Below are positions 1-9,821 of a stretch of DNA of 42,989 nt, piece after piece. Where the stretch lies: assembly GCA_012516755.1 (NCBI GenBank), contig JAAYWE010000211.1:1-42989 (forward strand), read 5' to 3'. This DNA is from Treponema sp. (GTDB lineage Bacteria > Spirochaetota > Spirochaetia > Treponematales > Rectinemataceae). Both the position numbers and the translations under genes were made by a program. Position 1 is the stretch's first letter; every line of letters begins with the position of its first letter. Under the pieces are notes generated by a model, which saw only the letters and a list, made by a program, of their open reading frames with translations, ran no database searches and was not told the DNA's origin.

Positions 1-2139
1 CAATCCGGATCTCAGCAGTTTTCTCGTGGAAATCGTCCTTCTGGTGGCTTTCAGAGTCAAGGTGGAACAGGCTCTGGTGGTAGGATAGCATATCCTTATG
101 CAAAAACAGGTCAGCCCGGAAGCGGCCAAAGGCCGGGTGGATATATTGGAGCAAGACAGGGCCCTGCAGGCGGCAGATACGGATTACGTCAAACTCCCGC
201 ACCGGTTCCTTCCACTGGGAACGAAAGGCCCGCTTCGCGTAGAGCACCGGTCAAAAAGAAAGGAGTATTCAACAAGCGCGAGGAAGAAACGGAGCTCGAG
301 AAGCAAATTCAGCTCAAAAAAAAGGCCGAAGCCAAACTGGCAGCTGTTCCGAAATCAATTGACATCATGGAGAATATCAGCATTTCAGAGCTGGCAAAGA
401 AAATGAATCTAAAACCTGCTGACCTGATAAGTAAATTGATGTCACTTGGCGTTATGGCGACTATCAATCAAAAAATAGACGCCGATACAGCCGCAATTCT
501 AGCTGCTGAATATAGCTGCGAAGTCAAAGTAGTAAGCCTCTATGATGAGACAGTAATCGAAAAAGCAGTGGATAGACCAGAAGAACTCAGGCCAAGACCT
601 CCAATCGTGACTGTAATGGGACATGTCGACCATGGAAAAACCAAACTCCTGGATGCGATTCGCAAAACGGATGTAGTGTCTCAAGAATTTGGTGGTATTA
701 CTCAGCACATCGGTGCATATATGGCTGAATACCCTAATGGAAAGATATCTTTTCTTGATACTCCAGGCCATGCTGCATTCACAAAAATGCGAGCTCGAGG
801 AGCAAATATCACAGATATCGTAGTACTAGTAGTTTCAGCTACAGAAGGCGTCATGATGCAGACCAAGGAGGCGATAGATCATGCAAAGGCTGCAAATGTT
901 CCAATTATTGTTGCGATTAACAAAATCGATCTGCCGGAAGCCAACCCAGACAGAGTAAAAACGCAGCTCTCTGAATTGGGCCTTATTCCTGAAGAATGGG
1001 GAGGTCAGACACAGTTCGTCGAAGTCTCCGCTCTCCAAAAGATAGGCATTAGGGAACTCTTTGATGCAATTCTCCTGCAAGCTGAAATGCTCGACTTAAA
1101 AGCAAATTACGACAGGCTCGCTGAAGGCAAGATCATTGAATCCCGTATAGACCAAGGCCGTGGAATTGTCGCCACACTTATGGTACAAAATGGAACTTTG
1201 CATGTCGGGGATCCTTTTGTTGCGGGTATTTTCCCAGGTCGAGTCAGAGCCATGTTCGATGATAAAGGAAATCGCATAGAACAGGCTACGCCTTCGATGC
1301 CAGTAGAGGTAATCGGGTTCGAGGGCATGCCCGAAGCTGGCGATCCATTCGAAGTGGTGGAAGATGAGAAATTTGCGCGTCAAATCTCAACCAAGCGCCA
1401 AGAATTGAAGAAATACGAAGAAGGCCGCAATGTCAAAAAAGTGACTCTGGATAATCTCTACGAGACCATAAGCCAGGGAGAGATCAAAGAGCTGAAGGTC
1501 ATAATAAAGGGAGATGTTCATGGTAGCGTAGAAGCTCTAAAAGGCATGCTTGAAAAGCTATCAACAAAAGAAGTTCATTTAAATGTTATAAGAGCGGCGG
1601 CAGGCGCTATCACAGAAGATGATGTCATGATGGCCTCGGCATCCAATGCCATCATCGTCGGATTTAATGTCCGCCCGACATCCAATGCAAAGCAGCTAGC
1701 TGAGCGCGAAAAGGTCGATATTCGCAAGTACAATCTTATATATCGCGCCCAAGAAGAGATAAAACGCGCAATGGAAGGCTTGTTAGCTCCTGAACTCAAA
1801 GAACAAGAAGTCGGAAAAGCTGAAGTACGAAATATCTTCAGAGTGCCAAAAGCTGGCATCGTTGCAGGTTGTTTTGTTTCAGAGGGTATAGTCAAGCGAA
1901 ATTGCCAAGTCAGAGTTATCCGCGACAATATCGAGATATTCCAAGGCAATCTATCTTCCCTTAAGCGATTCAAGGATGATGTCAAAGAAGTAGCCGCAGG
2001 TTACGAATGTGGTATCGGCATAGAGAACTGCAATGATCTTAAAGAAGGCGATGTCCTTGAATTTTATGAGACAATTGAGGTTGCTCGAACGCTCGAATCG
2101 GGAGATAAAAATGAACCAGGTGCGCAAACGTCGTCTTGA
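1..2139 (+). CDS. infB: Translation initiation factor IF-2 (5' truncated by window edge)
   Basis: Frame 1 is open from base 1 through the 367..2139 ORF. IF2_N helix ([29 protein letters not shown]), G1 [16 protein letters not shown] and NKID motifs. Upstream part is Gly/Arg/Gln-rich. Confidence 0.97.
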   Translation, partial: QSGSQQFSRGNRPSGGFQSQGGTGSGGRIAYPYAKTGQPGSGQRPGGYIGARQGPAGGRYGLRQTPAPVPSTGNERPASRRAPVKKKGVFNKREEETELEKQIQLKKKAEAKLAAVPKSIDIMENISISELAKKMNLKPADLISKLMSLGVMATINQKIDADTAAILAAEYSCEVKVVSLYDETVIEKAVDRPEELRPRPPIVTVMGHVDHGKTKLLDAIRKTDVVSQEFGGITQHIGAYMAEYPNGKISFLDTPGHAAFTKMRARGANITDIVVLVVSATEGVMMQTKEAIDHAKAANVPIIVAINKIDLPEANPDRVKTQLSELGLIPEEWGGQTQFVEVSALQKIGIRELFDAILLQAEMLDLKANYDRLAEGKIIESRIDQGRGIVATLMVQNGTLHVGDPFVAGIFPGRVRAMFDDKGNRIEQATPSMPVEVIGFEGMPEAGDPFEVVEDEKFARQISTKRQELKKYEEGRNVKKVTLDNLYETISQGEIKELKVIIKGDVHGSVEALKGMLEKLSTKEVHLNVIRAAAGAITEDDVMMASASNAIIVGFNVRPTSNAKQLAEREKVDIRKYNLIYRAQEEIKRAMEGLLAPELKEQEVGKAEVRNIFRVPKAGIVAGCFVSEGIVKRNCQVRVIRDNIEIFQGNLSSLKRFKDDVKEVAAGYECGIGIENCNDLKEGDVLEFYETIEVARTLESGDKNEPGAQTSS

Positions 2140-2461
2140 AGAATTAATTCGAGAGGAAATTTCTAAGATGATCACCTTTGGTGAGATTAAAGATCCTCGT
2201 GTCAATAGTTTTTTATCAATCACAAGGGTTGAGGCAAGCCAGGATGGATCGCATGCGAAAGTATTTGTAAGTAGTCTTGATGATATAGAGGGGCATCTTG
2301 ACGAAGCAATCGTCGGCCTATCTCATGCGGCTGGTTTTGTTCAATCTCTCATCGCAAAACGCGTTCGTCTGCGATTGACTCCTGTTCTCACCTTTGTGGC
2401 TGATCACAGCCTCAAAGAAGGATTCGAGCTTACTGAAAAACTGAAGGATCTTCTGAAATAA
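2111..2461 (+). CDS. rbfA: Ribosome-binding factor A
   Basis: In-frame ATG at 2111 gives [31 protein letters not shown]..., a typical RbfA start. Sits between infB and truB. The listed start 2033 lies inside infB. Confidence 0.92.
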   Translation: MNQVRKRRLEELIREEISKMITFGEIKDPRVNSFLSITRVEASQDGSHAKVFVSSLDDIEGHLDEAIVGLSHAAGFVQSLIAKRVRLRLTPVLTFVADHSLKEGFELTEKLKDLLK

Positions 2462-3396
2462 TGCAGCATAGCGGTTTTTTCCTCGTGGATAAACCTAAAG
2501 GCTTCACTTCGAATAGAGTATTGCAGGACATTCGAAAAAGCTTATCGGTTCAATCCTCTGCGTATCCTCAGAAGTATGGGCATGCTGGTACGCTGGATTC
2601 TTTTGCTTCAGGTTTATTGATCATACTCACTGGCAAGATAACACGTCTTAGTCGATGGTTCATGCATCAGAACAAGGAATATGAAGCAGTTTTCAGATTC
2701 GGAGAAGAGACAGATACTCTCGATCCTCAAGGCAAAATCATGGCCATAGGTGAATTGCCCGCGAGAGAAACCCTCGAAAGAATTATTCCTTCTTTTTGTG
2801 GAAATATTGAACAGATACCTCCATCATATAGTGCTGTGCATGTCGGCGGGGAAAGATCATATAAAATAGCCAGAGCCGGTAATAAACCCGAAATATCGCC
2901 GAGATCCATAATAATACATGATATAGAGTTAGAGAGTTTCCAAGAGAAAGAAGCGACTCTTAGAATTCGCTGCTCTTCTGGCACTTATATTCGTTCTCTT
3001 GCAAGAGACATCGGCCATGCATGCGGCTCATGTGCAACGGTGATATCGTTGAGAAGGACAGTAATTGGACCTTTCTCCATAAGCGAAGCACATTCTCCGC
3101 AAGAGTGCAATGAGAAGAGTATCAGAGTCTTCTCACCGGATATCGCGCAGAGCTTAGGTCTTGCAACAGCAGTAATCAAATTGGATTTTGTTGAGCATTT
3201 TATTCATGGAGGGACATTGCCAGCTAAAGCCGTAACATTAGATTGTGACCAGATGACATTATTTAGAAACCCAGACTTTTCTTTTGAATCAAAACCAGTG
3301 GCGCTTTTTTCCGAAAAAGGGGAGCTTCTAGGTATAGCAGAGCAAAAGGATAAAGAATACGCGCCGAGAGTGGTAATGGCAGAGGAGCCTCGATAG
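2461..3396 (+). CDS. truB: tRNA pseudouridine(55) synthase
   Basis: GFFLVDKPKGFTSN, KYGHAGTLDSFASGLLIILTGKITR, SGTYIRSLARDIG motifs. Start overlaps rbfA stop (TAATG). Confidence 0.96.
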   Translation: MQHSGFFLVDKPKGFTSNRVLQDIRKSLSVQSSAYPQKYGHAGTLDSFASGLLIILTGKITRLSRWFMHQNKEYEAVFRFGEETDTLDPQGKIMAIGELPARETLERIIPSFCGNIEQIPPSYSAVHVGGERSYKIARAGNKPEISPRSIIIHDIELESFQEKEATLRIRCSSGTYIRSLARDIGHACGSCATVISLRRTVIGPFSISEAHSPQECNEKSIRVFSPDIAQSLGLATAVIKLDFVEHFIHGGTLPAKAVTLDCDQMTLFRNPDFSFESKPVALFSEKGELLGIAEQKDKEYAPRVVMAEEPR

Positions 3397-4202
3397 TGAA
3401 AGTTCTGACCTGGCAGGAATTTCAAAATAATCACTCTCAGGAAAAGCTTGCAGCTACAGTCGGCGTCTTTGACGGACTCCATTATGGGCACCAAGTACTG
3501 ATAGATACTATAAAGTTACAGAGCCCCGCCCTGAAGCCGTGTATTATCACTTTTAAGGAAAATCCCAAGAAAATACTCAATCCATCGAGCTATAAAGGTA
3601 GCCTCTTGACTCTAGAGCAGAAATTATCAGGTTTTCAGCATATGGGTATAGAATATTGTGTGATGATTGACTTTTCTGATAATTTCGCTAAACTCTCGGG
3701 AAGGGAATTCCTTGCTGCACTGTATATTGCTAATGTACAGTTTATAGCGGTGGGTGTGAATTTTCAGTTTGGGCACAACCTCGATACCAATGCTGCCAAA
3801 GTTGAGAAGCTGAGTGAAGAGATTGGCTTGCGTTCATGTATTGTAGAGAATGTCATGTACCGAGGCCACGCAATAAGCTCTAGCAGAATTCGCCATGCCG
3901 TGCTCGAGGGAAGGCTTGGAGAAGCCGCAGAAATGATTGGTAGGCCATATCAAGTACTAGCCAGACGGGAGACAAGCGTTATAGACGAAAAAGCAGAATT
4001 CTTTTTGCCCGAAGATGATTTGCTTATACCACCGGAAGGGCAGTATGAGGTGTTCATAAAGGATAACGATACGGTGCAGAAGACCAAAGTGAACGTTGTT
4101 CACAATTATATAGCATTGAGTTTACGCATGCGATCGGATAATATCCGGTTGGCGTTCGTTGATAAGGCTGTTCAACAGAAGGAGAATGTAGTATGGCTTT
4201 GA
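3396..4202 (+). CDS. ribF: RibF-family FAD synthetase (FMN adenylyltransferase domain; flavokinase domain degenerate)
   Basis: VGVFDGLHYGHQ and ISSSRIRHAVLEG nucleotidyltransferase motifs; C-terminal GRPYQVLARR... lacks GR-x-GFPTAN. Lies between truB and rpsO. Confidence 0.85.
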   Translation: MKVLTWQEFQNNHSQEKLAATVGVFDGLHYGHQVLIDTIKLQSPALKPCIITFKENPKKILNPSSYKGSLLTLEQKLSGFQHMGIEYCVMIDFSDNFAKLSGREFLAALYIANVQFIAVGVNFQFGHNLDTNAAKVEKLSEEIGLRSCIVENVMYRGHAISSSRIRHAVLEGRLGEAAEMIGRPYQVLARRETSVIDEKAEFFLPEDDLLIPPEGQYEVFIKDNDTVQKTKVNVVHNYIALSLRMRSDNIRLAFVDKAVQQKENVVWL

Positions 4203-4462
4203 GCAAAGAAGACAAGGCCCAGTTAGTGCTCGAGTATGGCAAGGATTCAAAGAATACAGGTGCGATTGAGACCCAGGTTGCAATTATATCTGCGAGGATC
4301 GCATATCTGACCGAGCATTTTAAGACTCATAAGAAAGACACGAATTCAAGAAGGGGGCTTCTTAAGCTTGTCGGTCAGCGTCGAAAGCTCTTAAAATACC
4401 TACAGAGAACCGATCTTGAATCTTATCGTGCAATTATGGAAAAATTGCAGATCCGAAAATAA
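4193..4462 (+). CDS. rpsO: 30S ribosomal protein S15
   Basis: 89 aa, ALSKEDKAQLVLEYGKDSKNTGAIETQVA...HKKDTNSRRGLLKLVGQRRKLLKYL; directly upstream of pnp. Confidence 0.97.
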   Translation: MALSKEDKAQLVLEYGKDSKNTGAIETQVAIISARIAYLTEHFKTHKKDTNSRRGLLKLVGQRRKLLKYLQRTDLESYRAIMEKLQIRK

Positions 4463-4530
4463 TAATCCAATCCGAGCAATATTAATTGATCCGGATTAAA
4501 TCGGATATGCGAATCTAGAGAAGGAATGTA

Positions 4531-6711
4531 ATGATAAACAAACTTGAATGTAAAATTGGCAACGAGAATCTTGTATTTGAAACAGGAAGAATGGCAAAAC
4601 AGGCAAATGGAGCTGTTTTTGCGACTTATGGTGGTAGTGCTGTTATAGCAACTGTTTGCTGTTCCCCCACGCCAATAGAAGGTTTGGATTTTGTTCCGCT
4701 GACTGTTGAGTATTCTGAGAAATACTATGCGGCAGGCAAGATACCAGGCGGTTTCATAAAAAGAGAAACAAAGCCCAAAGATAGAGAAATCCTCGTTTCC
4801 AGGATAATCGATCGGCCTATGAGGCCATTATTTCATAAGGAATTTGGACGAGAAATTCAGATTGTGCCAACCTGCATCTCTGCCGACCAGATAAATCCGC
4901 CTGATGTTATAGCGGCAAACGCAGCAAGCGCCGCAATCCATATCTCCGATATACCCTTTGATGGGCCTGTGGGATGTGTACGTGTGGCGCTTGTTGAAGG
5001 TTCCTATATTCTTAACCCCACTTATGAACAGATAGACCATGCCAAGCTGGAAATCGTAGTTGCCGGTACAGCTCAAGGTATAACTATGGTGGAAGGTGGA
5101 TCTCATGAAGCTTCGGAAGAAGAAATGATTCAGGCTATCGAGATGGCAAGAGAACCTATTTCGCAAATTTGTTCGACTATAGAAGAGCTGCGTCGGATTG
5201 CCGGTAAAGAAAAACTAGCACCAGCACCATTTTCCATAGAGTTGAACAATAAAGATGAAATTCGCAAATGCGCTTATGAATTATTATCAAGAGCTCTTTT
5301 CACGAAAATAAAGCAAGAGCGTGCAAAAGCCGTATCAGAGGCAATATCTGCCGTCAAGGAAAAATTCGCGGATGATCTTGACGAAGAAATTCAGATGAAG
5401 CTTTTTTCAAAATTGATGGATGATCTGCAGTACGAAATTCTACGGTCCTCGATACTTGACAAAGGGTTGCGTGTCGATGGTCGCGGTCTGGAGGAAATAA
5501 GGCCAATAACTTGCGAAATCGGCGTATTGCCACGAACCCATGGTTCTGCATTGTTTACTCGTGGAGAGACCCAAGTGCTCGCGGTGACAACTCTTGGCAC
5601 TGTATTCGATGAGCAGATATTCGATGATATCGAAGGAGATCGACGCGAGCGATTTATGCTTCATTACAATTTTCCTCCCTTTGCCGTGGGAGAAGTTGGC
5701 AGGCTTGGAACCGGAAGGCGGGAGATTGGACATGGCGATCTAGCTCGCAGATCTATCGAACCGATGTTGCCGCCAAAGGAGAGATTTCCATATACTATTC
5801 GCGTTGTGGCAGAAGTGCTCGAATCCAATGGTTCTTCCTCTATGGCCACGGTGTGTTCTTCATCCATGTCGCTTATGCATGCTGGTGTGCCATTTACCAA
5901 ACCTGTTGCAGGTATAGCCATGGGTCTAGTTACTGATGATACGCGCTATGCTGTACTTTCGGATATCCTGGGTGACGAAGATCATCTTGGTGATATGGAT
6001 TTCAAAGTAGCAGGCACAAAAGATGGTATCACCGGCTTTCAAATGGATATCAAGATATCAAGCGTTTCGACAGAGATTCTTCGCAAGGCTCTAGACCAGG
6101 CCAAACGCGGCCGACTTCACATTCTCTCTATTATGGAAAAGACTATCGCTGAACCACAAAGCGAAATATCTCCCTATGCCCCTCAGGTGATTAACGCGCG
6201 AATCGATCCCGAAAAAATCGGCCTCGTGATCGGCCCTGCAGGCAAGAATATCAAGGCACTCTCTGAGAAATACGATGTTCAGATCAATATCGATGAAGAT
6301 GGGTACCTTACAGTCTACGGCAAAGACCAGAAATCTACCTATAGTGCTCGCGATGCCATCTTGGGAATGGTAGAGGAACCGGAAGTCGGAAAGATTTATA
6401 ACGGCACGGTAAAGCGGATCATGGATTTCGGCGCTTTTATAGAAATACTTCCGGGTCGCGAGGGATTATGTCATATTTCGAAACTCTCAAAGGAACATGT
6501 AGACAAGGTTAGCGATCTGCTTAAAGAAGGCGATATCATAAAGGTTAAGCTTATGGAAATCGATCATCTTGGAAGGCTCAATCTTGCTGCAGTGGATGCG
6601 CTTGATGACAAGGGACAGATAGCGCAGCGAGATGCTAGACGGAATGACAGGCCTTCTGATCGCCAGAGAGACATGAGGTCATCTCGCCGGGATTCGCATT
6701 GGGATAGGTAA
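4531..6711 (+). CDS. pnp: Polyribonucleotide nucleotidyltransferase
   Basis: Two RNase PH domains (AAGKIPGGFIKRETKPKDREIL; RRERFMLHYNFPPFAVGEVGR), KH (IGLVIGPAGKNIKAL) and S1 (GKIYNGTVKRIMDFGAFIEI) domains. Confidence 0.98.
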   Translation: MINKLECKIGNENLVFETGRMAKQANGAVFATYGGSAVIATVCCSPTPIEGLDFVPLTVEYSEKYYAAGKIPGGFIKRETKPKDREILVSRIIDRPMRPLFHKEFGREIQIVPTCISADQINPPDVIAANAASAAIHISDIPFDGPVGCVRVALVEGSYILNPTYEQIDHAKLEIVVAGTAQGITMVEGGSHEASEEEMIQAIEMAREPISQICSTIEELRRIAGKEKLAPAPFSIELNNKDEIRKCAYELLSRALFTKIKQERAKAVSEAISAVKEKFADDLDEEIQMKLFSKLMDDLQYEILRSSILDKGLRVDGRGLEEIRPITCEIGVLPRTHGSALFTRGETQVLAVTTLGTVFDEQIFDDIEGDRRERFMLHYNFPPFAVGEVGRLGTGRREIGHGDLARRSIEPMLPPKERFPYTIRVVAEVLESNGSSSMATVCSSSMSLMHAGVPFTKPVAGIAMGLVTDDTRYAVLSDILGDEDHLGDMDFKVAGTKDGITGFQMDIKISSVSTEILRKALDQAKRGRLHILSIMEKTIAEPQSEISPYAPQVINARIDPEKIGLVIGPAGKNIKALSEKYDVQINIDEDGYLTVYGKDQKSTYSARDAILGMVEEPEVGKIYNGTVKRIMDFGAFIEILPGREGLCHISKLSKEHVDKVSDLLKEGDIIKVKLMEIDHLGRLNLAAVDALDDKGQIAQRDARRNDRPSDRQRDMRSSRRDSHWDR

Positions 6712-6821
6712 TCCTCGATCGATATGATATAATTTAATATCAATTCGCTCTTTGTAGTCGATCTCTATGGATCGGATATATCATGAGATGATCTTGATTT
6801 AGTGATTAAGGATATTTTGAC

Positions 6822-7277
6822 ATGGTGAAGCCCGAAGATAGAGCGATAGAAGTACTAATAGCGCTCTCCGAAGGAGCACGAATTCCTCAATATGCTACAG
6901 ATAATGCTGCAGGAGCGGATCTCCATGCTGTTCTTCAGAAGCCTCTGGTGCTCGAACCTCTCTCAAGGGCATTGATATCGACGGGTCTTAGAATTGCTTT
7001 ACCTTCGGGCTATGAAGCTCAAATCAGGCCTAGATCAGGCTGGGCGTATAGGCATGGTATCACTTGCCTAAACGCTCCTGGCACTATTGATAGCGATTAT
7101 CGTGGAGAAATCAAGGTTATTCTCATCAACCTGAGTGACAAACCGTTTGTCATCGAGAATGGTGATCGAATTGCACAGTTGGTCATTGCTCCTGTTGTTC
7201 GCGCTGATTTCTCGATTTCCTCTCATCTCGATGATACTACTCGTGGGGCTGGCGGTTTTGGATCAACTGGCCGCTGA
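6822..7277 (+). CDS. dut: dUTP diphosphatase
   Basis: [57 protein letters not shown]: the five dUTPase motifs. Confidence 0.96.
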   Translation: MVKPEDRAIEVLIALSEGARIPQYATDNAAGADLHAVLQKPLVLEPLSRALISTGLRIALPSGYEAQIRPRSGWAYRHGITCLNAPGTIDSDYRGEIKVILINLSDKPFVIENGDRIAQLVIAPVVRADFSISSHLDDTTRGAGGFGSTGR

Positions 7278-7302
7278 GGATAAGACTGAGATGTGAGCTG
7301 AG

Positions 7303-8640
7303 ATGAAAGAGCGACCCTCCTTCACACTCTGGCGAATAACGATTTCAGAGATAATGACTTCTTTCTTGGGCACATTTCTATTCTTCTTTATTGTATTTCT
7401 TATCAATCAAGTCTTGCTCTTTGCCGAGGATATCCTATCCAGGGGTGCTGATCTTCTATCGGTTGTCAAGCTACTTTTTTATTCTCTACCTACTATACTC
7501 GCAATCACCATTCCTTTTTCCATTTTAGCGGCCACTCTCATGACATCATCGCGACAGAATTCCGATAACGAGCTTCTGGCAAGTTCTTCCTTGGGTATAA
7601 GACCTCTTTGGTTATATGTTCCTTTTCTGATAATTGGATTAGCCATTTCTATTGGATCTTTTTGCTTCAATGAATGGTCTATACCCCGTGCCGCTCAAGG
7701 CTTCAAGAATGAATATGCAGAGCTTATTAAGAAATCTGCTAAAATTGAGCTAGCTCCTTATTCAATCAGTAAATATGGAGATAAACTGCTTGTCACCGGT
7801 GGATCGGAGGAGGGTTCTTCCGCAAGTCGATTACAAGATGTACTAATTATCGATCAGTCTGGAGGGTATGATTCTGATACCGTGATAGCGGATGATGTGG
7901 GAATAGAATTCTCTAAAGATTCTCTGATGGCTATTCTAAGCATGAATAGTCTTACAGAACTAAAGAGACTAAATGATGCCTCTGCGGGAGATTTTTCTGT
8001 GACTATGGCAAAGTCCGCTGAAATTCGAATTAGGATCCGCGAACCCTTAATGAATTATAGTAGTACGGCTCCTTCTGAGATGTCTTTGACAATATTGGCA
8101 AAAAAAATAAAAGAAAAAGAGCGGATTCTTGATGATCGGATTAAAAAAAAGGATTTTCAAAAGGATACAGCGCTTGATAGATTAAGGCTGAATTATGATT
8201 TGCTTGCCATTGAGACTCAGCAAGAGAGATCATTGAAGACAAAAGACTCACTGACCTCACTGACCTTGTTACAAAATGATCTGATATCTCTTACCAACAA
8301 GATAAAGTCACTTGAGAATCAAAAAATCAACGATACATCACTTCAGATTTATCGCCTTGAATATGAGAAAAAATTGGTCCTGCCTTCCGCTTGCTTTTTC
8401 TTTGCACTTTTAGCACTCCCATTAGGAATTGGATCAAAAAGAGCAGGGCGCGCAGCCGGTTTTGGTATTGCACTGCTTCTTTCAGTAATCTATTGGGCAT
8501 TGTTATTCCTAGGTCAGACTCTGGGTTACCGCCAAAATGTCAATCCCGTGTTTTCTATGTGGATGCCGAATCTTGTCATGTTGCTTGCCACAATTTCTCT
8601 ATGGGTTGTCAGAAAAATAAAAACCGGGCATTTTTTATGA
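7303..8640 (+). CDS. LptF/LptG (YjgP/YjgQ) family permease
   Basis: N-terminal FLGTFLFFFIVFLINQVLLFAEDILSRG, SILAATLMTSSRQNSDNELLASSSLGI (YjgP/YjgQ signature), C-terminal membrane helices; tandem with a second family member. Confidence 0.85.
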   Translation: MKERPSFTLWRITISEIMTSFLGTFLFFFIVFLINQVLLFAEDILSRGADLLSVVKLLFYSLPTILAITIPFSILAATLMTSSRQNSDNELLASSSLGIRPLWLYVPFLIIGLAISIGSFCFNEWSIPRAAQGFKNEYAELIKKSAKIELAPYSISKYGDKLLVTGGSEEGSSASRLQDVLIIDQSGGYDSDTVIADDVGIEFSKDSLMAILSMNSLTELKRLNDASAGDFSVTMAKSAEIRIRIREPLMNYSSTAPSEMSLTILAKKIKEKERILDDRIKKKDFQKDTALDRLRLNYDLLAIETQQERSLKTKDSLTSLTLLQNDLISLTNKIKSLENQKINDTSLQIYRLEYEKKLVLPSACFFFALLALPLGIGSKRAGRAAGFGIALLLSVIYWALLFLGQTLGYRQNVNPVFSMWMPNLVMLLATISLWVVRKIKTGHFL

Positions 8641-9782
8641 TGCCTAAAAAGGAAGTGGAATCGAACATGGCTCAACAATCATCAGCTTATAAACAAGACA
8701 CTCGATTTTTGCCGATTATTCTCTGGAGAGCCCTGTTGGAAAGAGTATTTATCTGGACTATTGGAGGAACTTTATTTCTTTCGCTTGTAATTTCTCTTGT
8801 AGAACTTTTTTCTCTTTTATGGAAATTTCTTGCTCAAAATGCTCTTTTTTGGGATATCATCTTTTGGATTAGCCTGGGAATTACTGATCATATTGTAGAT
8901 GCTTTGCCGGTAGCTTTTCTTTTTGCAATAGTCTTCGTTTTGAGCGATTGGCATGCAAACCATGAACTTGAAGCTGTCTTTAGTGCAGGATTATCACTGC
9001 AACGCTTGTTGATTCCTATTCTAAGTATTTCGATATTGTTTTGTGCTGCTGAGTTTTACTTGACAGACTTTGCATCCATTCCATTTTCTAGATCGAGAAA
9101 TGATCTGCAGTCTAGAATACTCAAAGAATCCGCAGGAAAACAAACAGTGCCTGGGCTGATCGTTGATTCAGGAAAACAGGTCTATACTTACAGATATTTC
9201 GATGAAAAGAATCTTCGCCTATATGATGTTTCTGTAATCGAAAGAGATGCCTATGGAAACCTAACAAGAAAAATCTCGGCAGAAAGTGCGAAATGGGAGC
9301 AAGGAACATGGGTTTTTGCAAATTCGATAATATATAGCAGGCAAGACAACGACTGGACATTCTCAAAATTCGAAGAGTATTCCGAACCAGTGATAAATGA
9401 ACCTCCTTCGAGCTTCACAAGACCAAGCATGAATCCTCGTTTTCTGACCATGAGAGAGCTCAACAATCATATCGAATTCTTAAAGGCTTCCGGGCTTCCC
9501 GTTGTGGATGCAGAGGTTGAAAAGCAAAAAAGGCTATCTTTTTCCTTGACTCCTCTGATTGTGGTTGGTCTTGCAGCCGCTTTCTCAGGCCGTTTCAAAA
9601 AGAGCGTTTTCTTACTGAGCTTGCTTCTTAGCCTTTGTAGCGCAACTCTATACTATGTTGCGCAGATGATAGCTTCCGTATCTGCTAGATCAGGCTTGAT
9701 CAGCCCGAGAATATCCATGTGGGCGGTAATTATTGTCTTTGGTGCTTTATCAACAATCTCTTATTTGAGTGCAAGAACTTAA
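8637..9782 (+). CDS. LptF/LptG (YjgP/YjgQ) family permease, second copy
   Basis: In-frame ATGs at 8637/8640 overlap the stop of the previous gene. ISLGITDHIVDALPVAFLFAIVFVLSDWHANHELEAVFSAGLSLQRLLIPIL and C-terminal TM helices. The listed start 8391 is inside the upstream CDS. Confidence 0.85.
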   Translation: MMPKKEVESNMAQQSSAYKQDTRFLPIILWRALLERVFIWTIGGTLFLSLVISLVELFSLLWKFLAQNALFWDIIFWISLGITDHIVDALPVAFLFAIVFVLSDWHANHELEAVFSAGLSLQRLLIPILSISILFCAAEFYLTDFASIPFSRSRNDLQSRILKESAGKQTVPGLIVDSGKQVYTYRYFDEKNLRLYDVSVIERDAYGNLTRKISAESAKWEQGTWVFANSIIYSRQDNDWTFSKFEEYSEPVINEPPSSFTRPSMNPRFLTMRELNNHIEFLKASGLPVVDAEVEKQKRLSFSLTPLIVVGLAAAFSGRFKKSVFLLSLLLSLCSATLYYVAQMIASVSARSGLISPRISMWAVIIVFGALSTISYLSART

Positions 9783-9821
9783 ATATGTATTATTTTGAAT
9801 AATATTGGAGTAGCCCTATAG

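Noticed and set aside
98-406. 102-aa plus-strand ORF at the window start
   Set aside because: Out of frame with infB, whose frame 1 is open from base 1; the Ser/Arg-rich translation reflects the Gly/Arg-rich IF-2 DNA.
4463-4530. AATCCG…CGGATT inverted repeat between rpsO and pnp as a pnp autoregulatory hairpin
   Set aside because: Stem is only ~6 bp in an A/T-rich spacer. RNase III-type control at pnp is known elsewhere, but the sequence alone does not support it here.
6728-6733. TATAAT upstream of dut as a promoter
   Set aside because: No matching -35 element at suitable spacing; A/T-rich intergenic chance match is likely.
8391-8636. N-terminal extension of the second LptF/G-type ORF
   Set aside because: Lies inside the upstream permease gene; in-frame ATGs at 8637/8640 give a sensible start with stop-start overlap.
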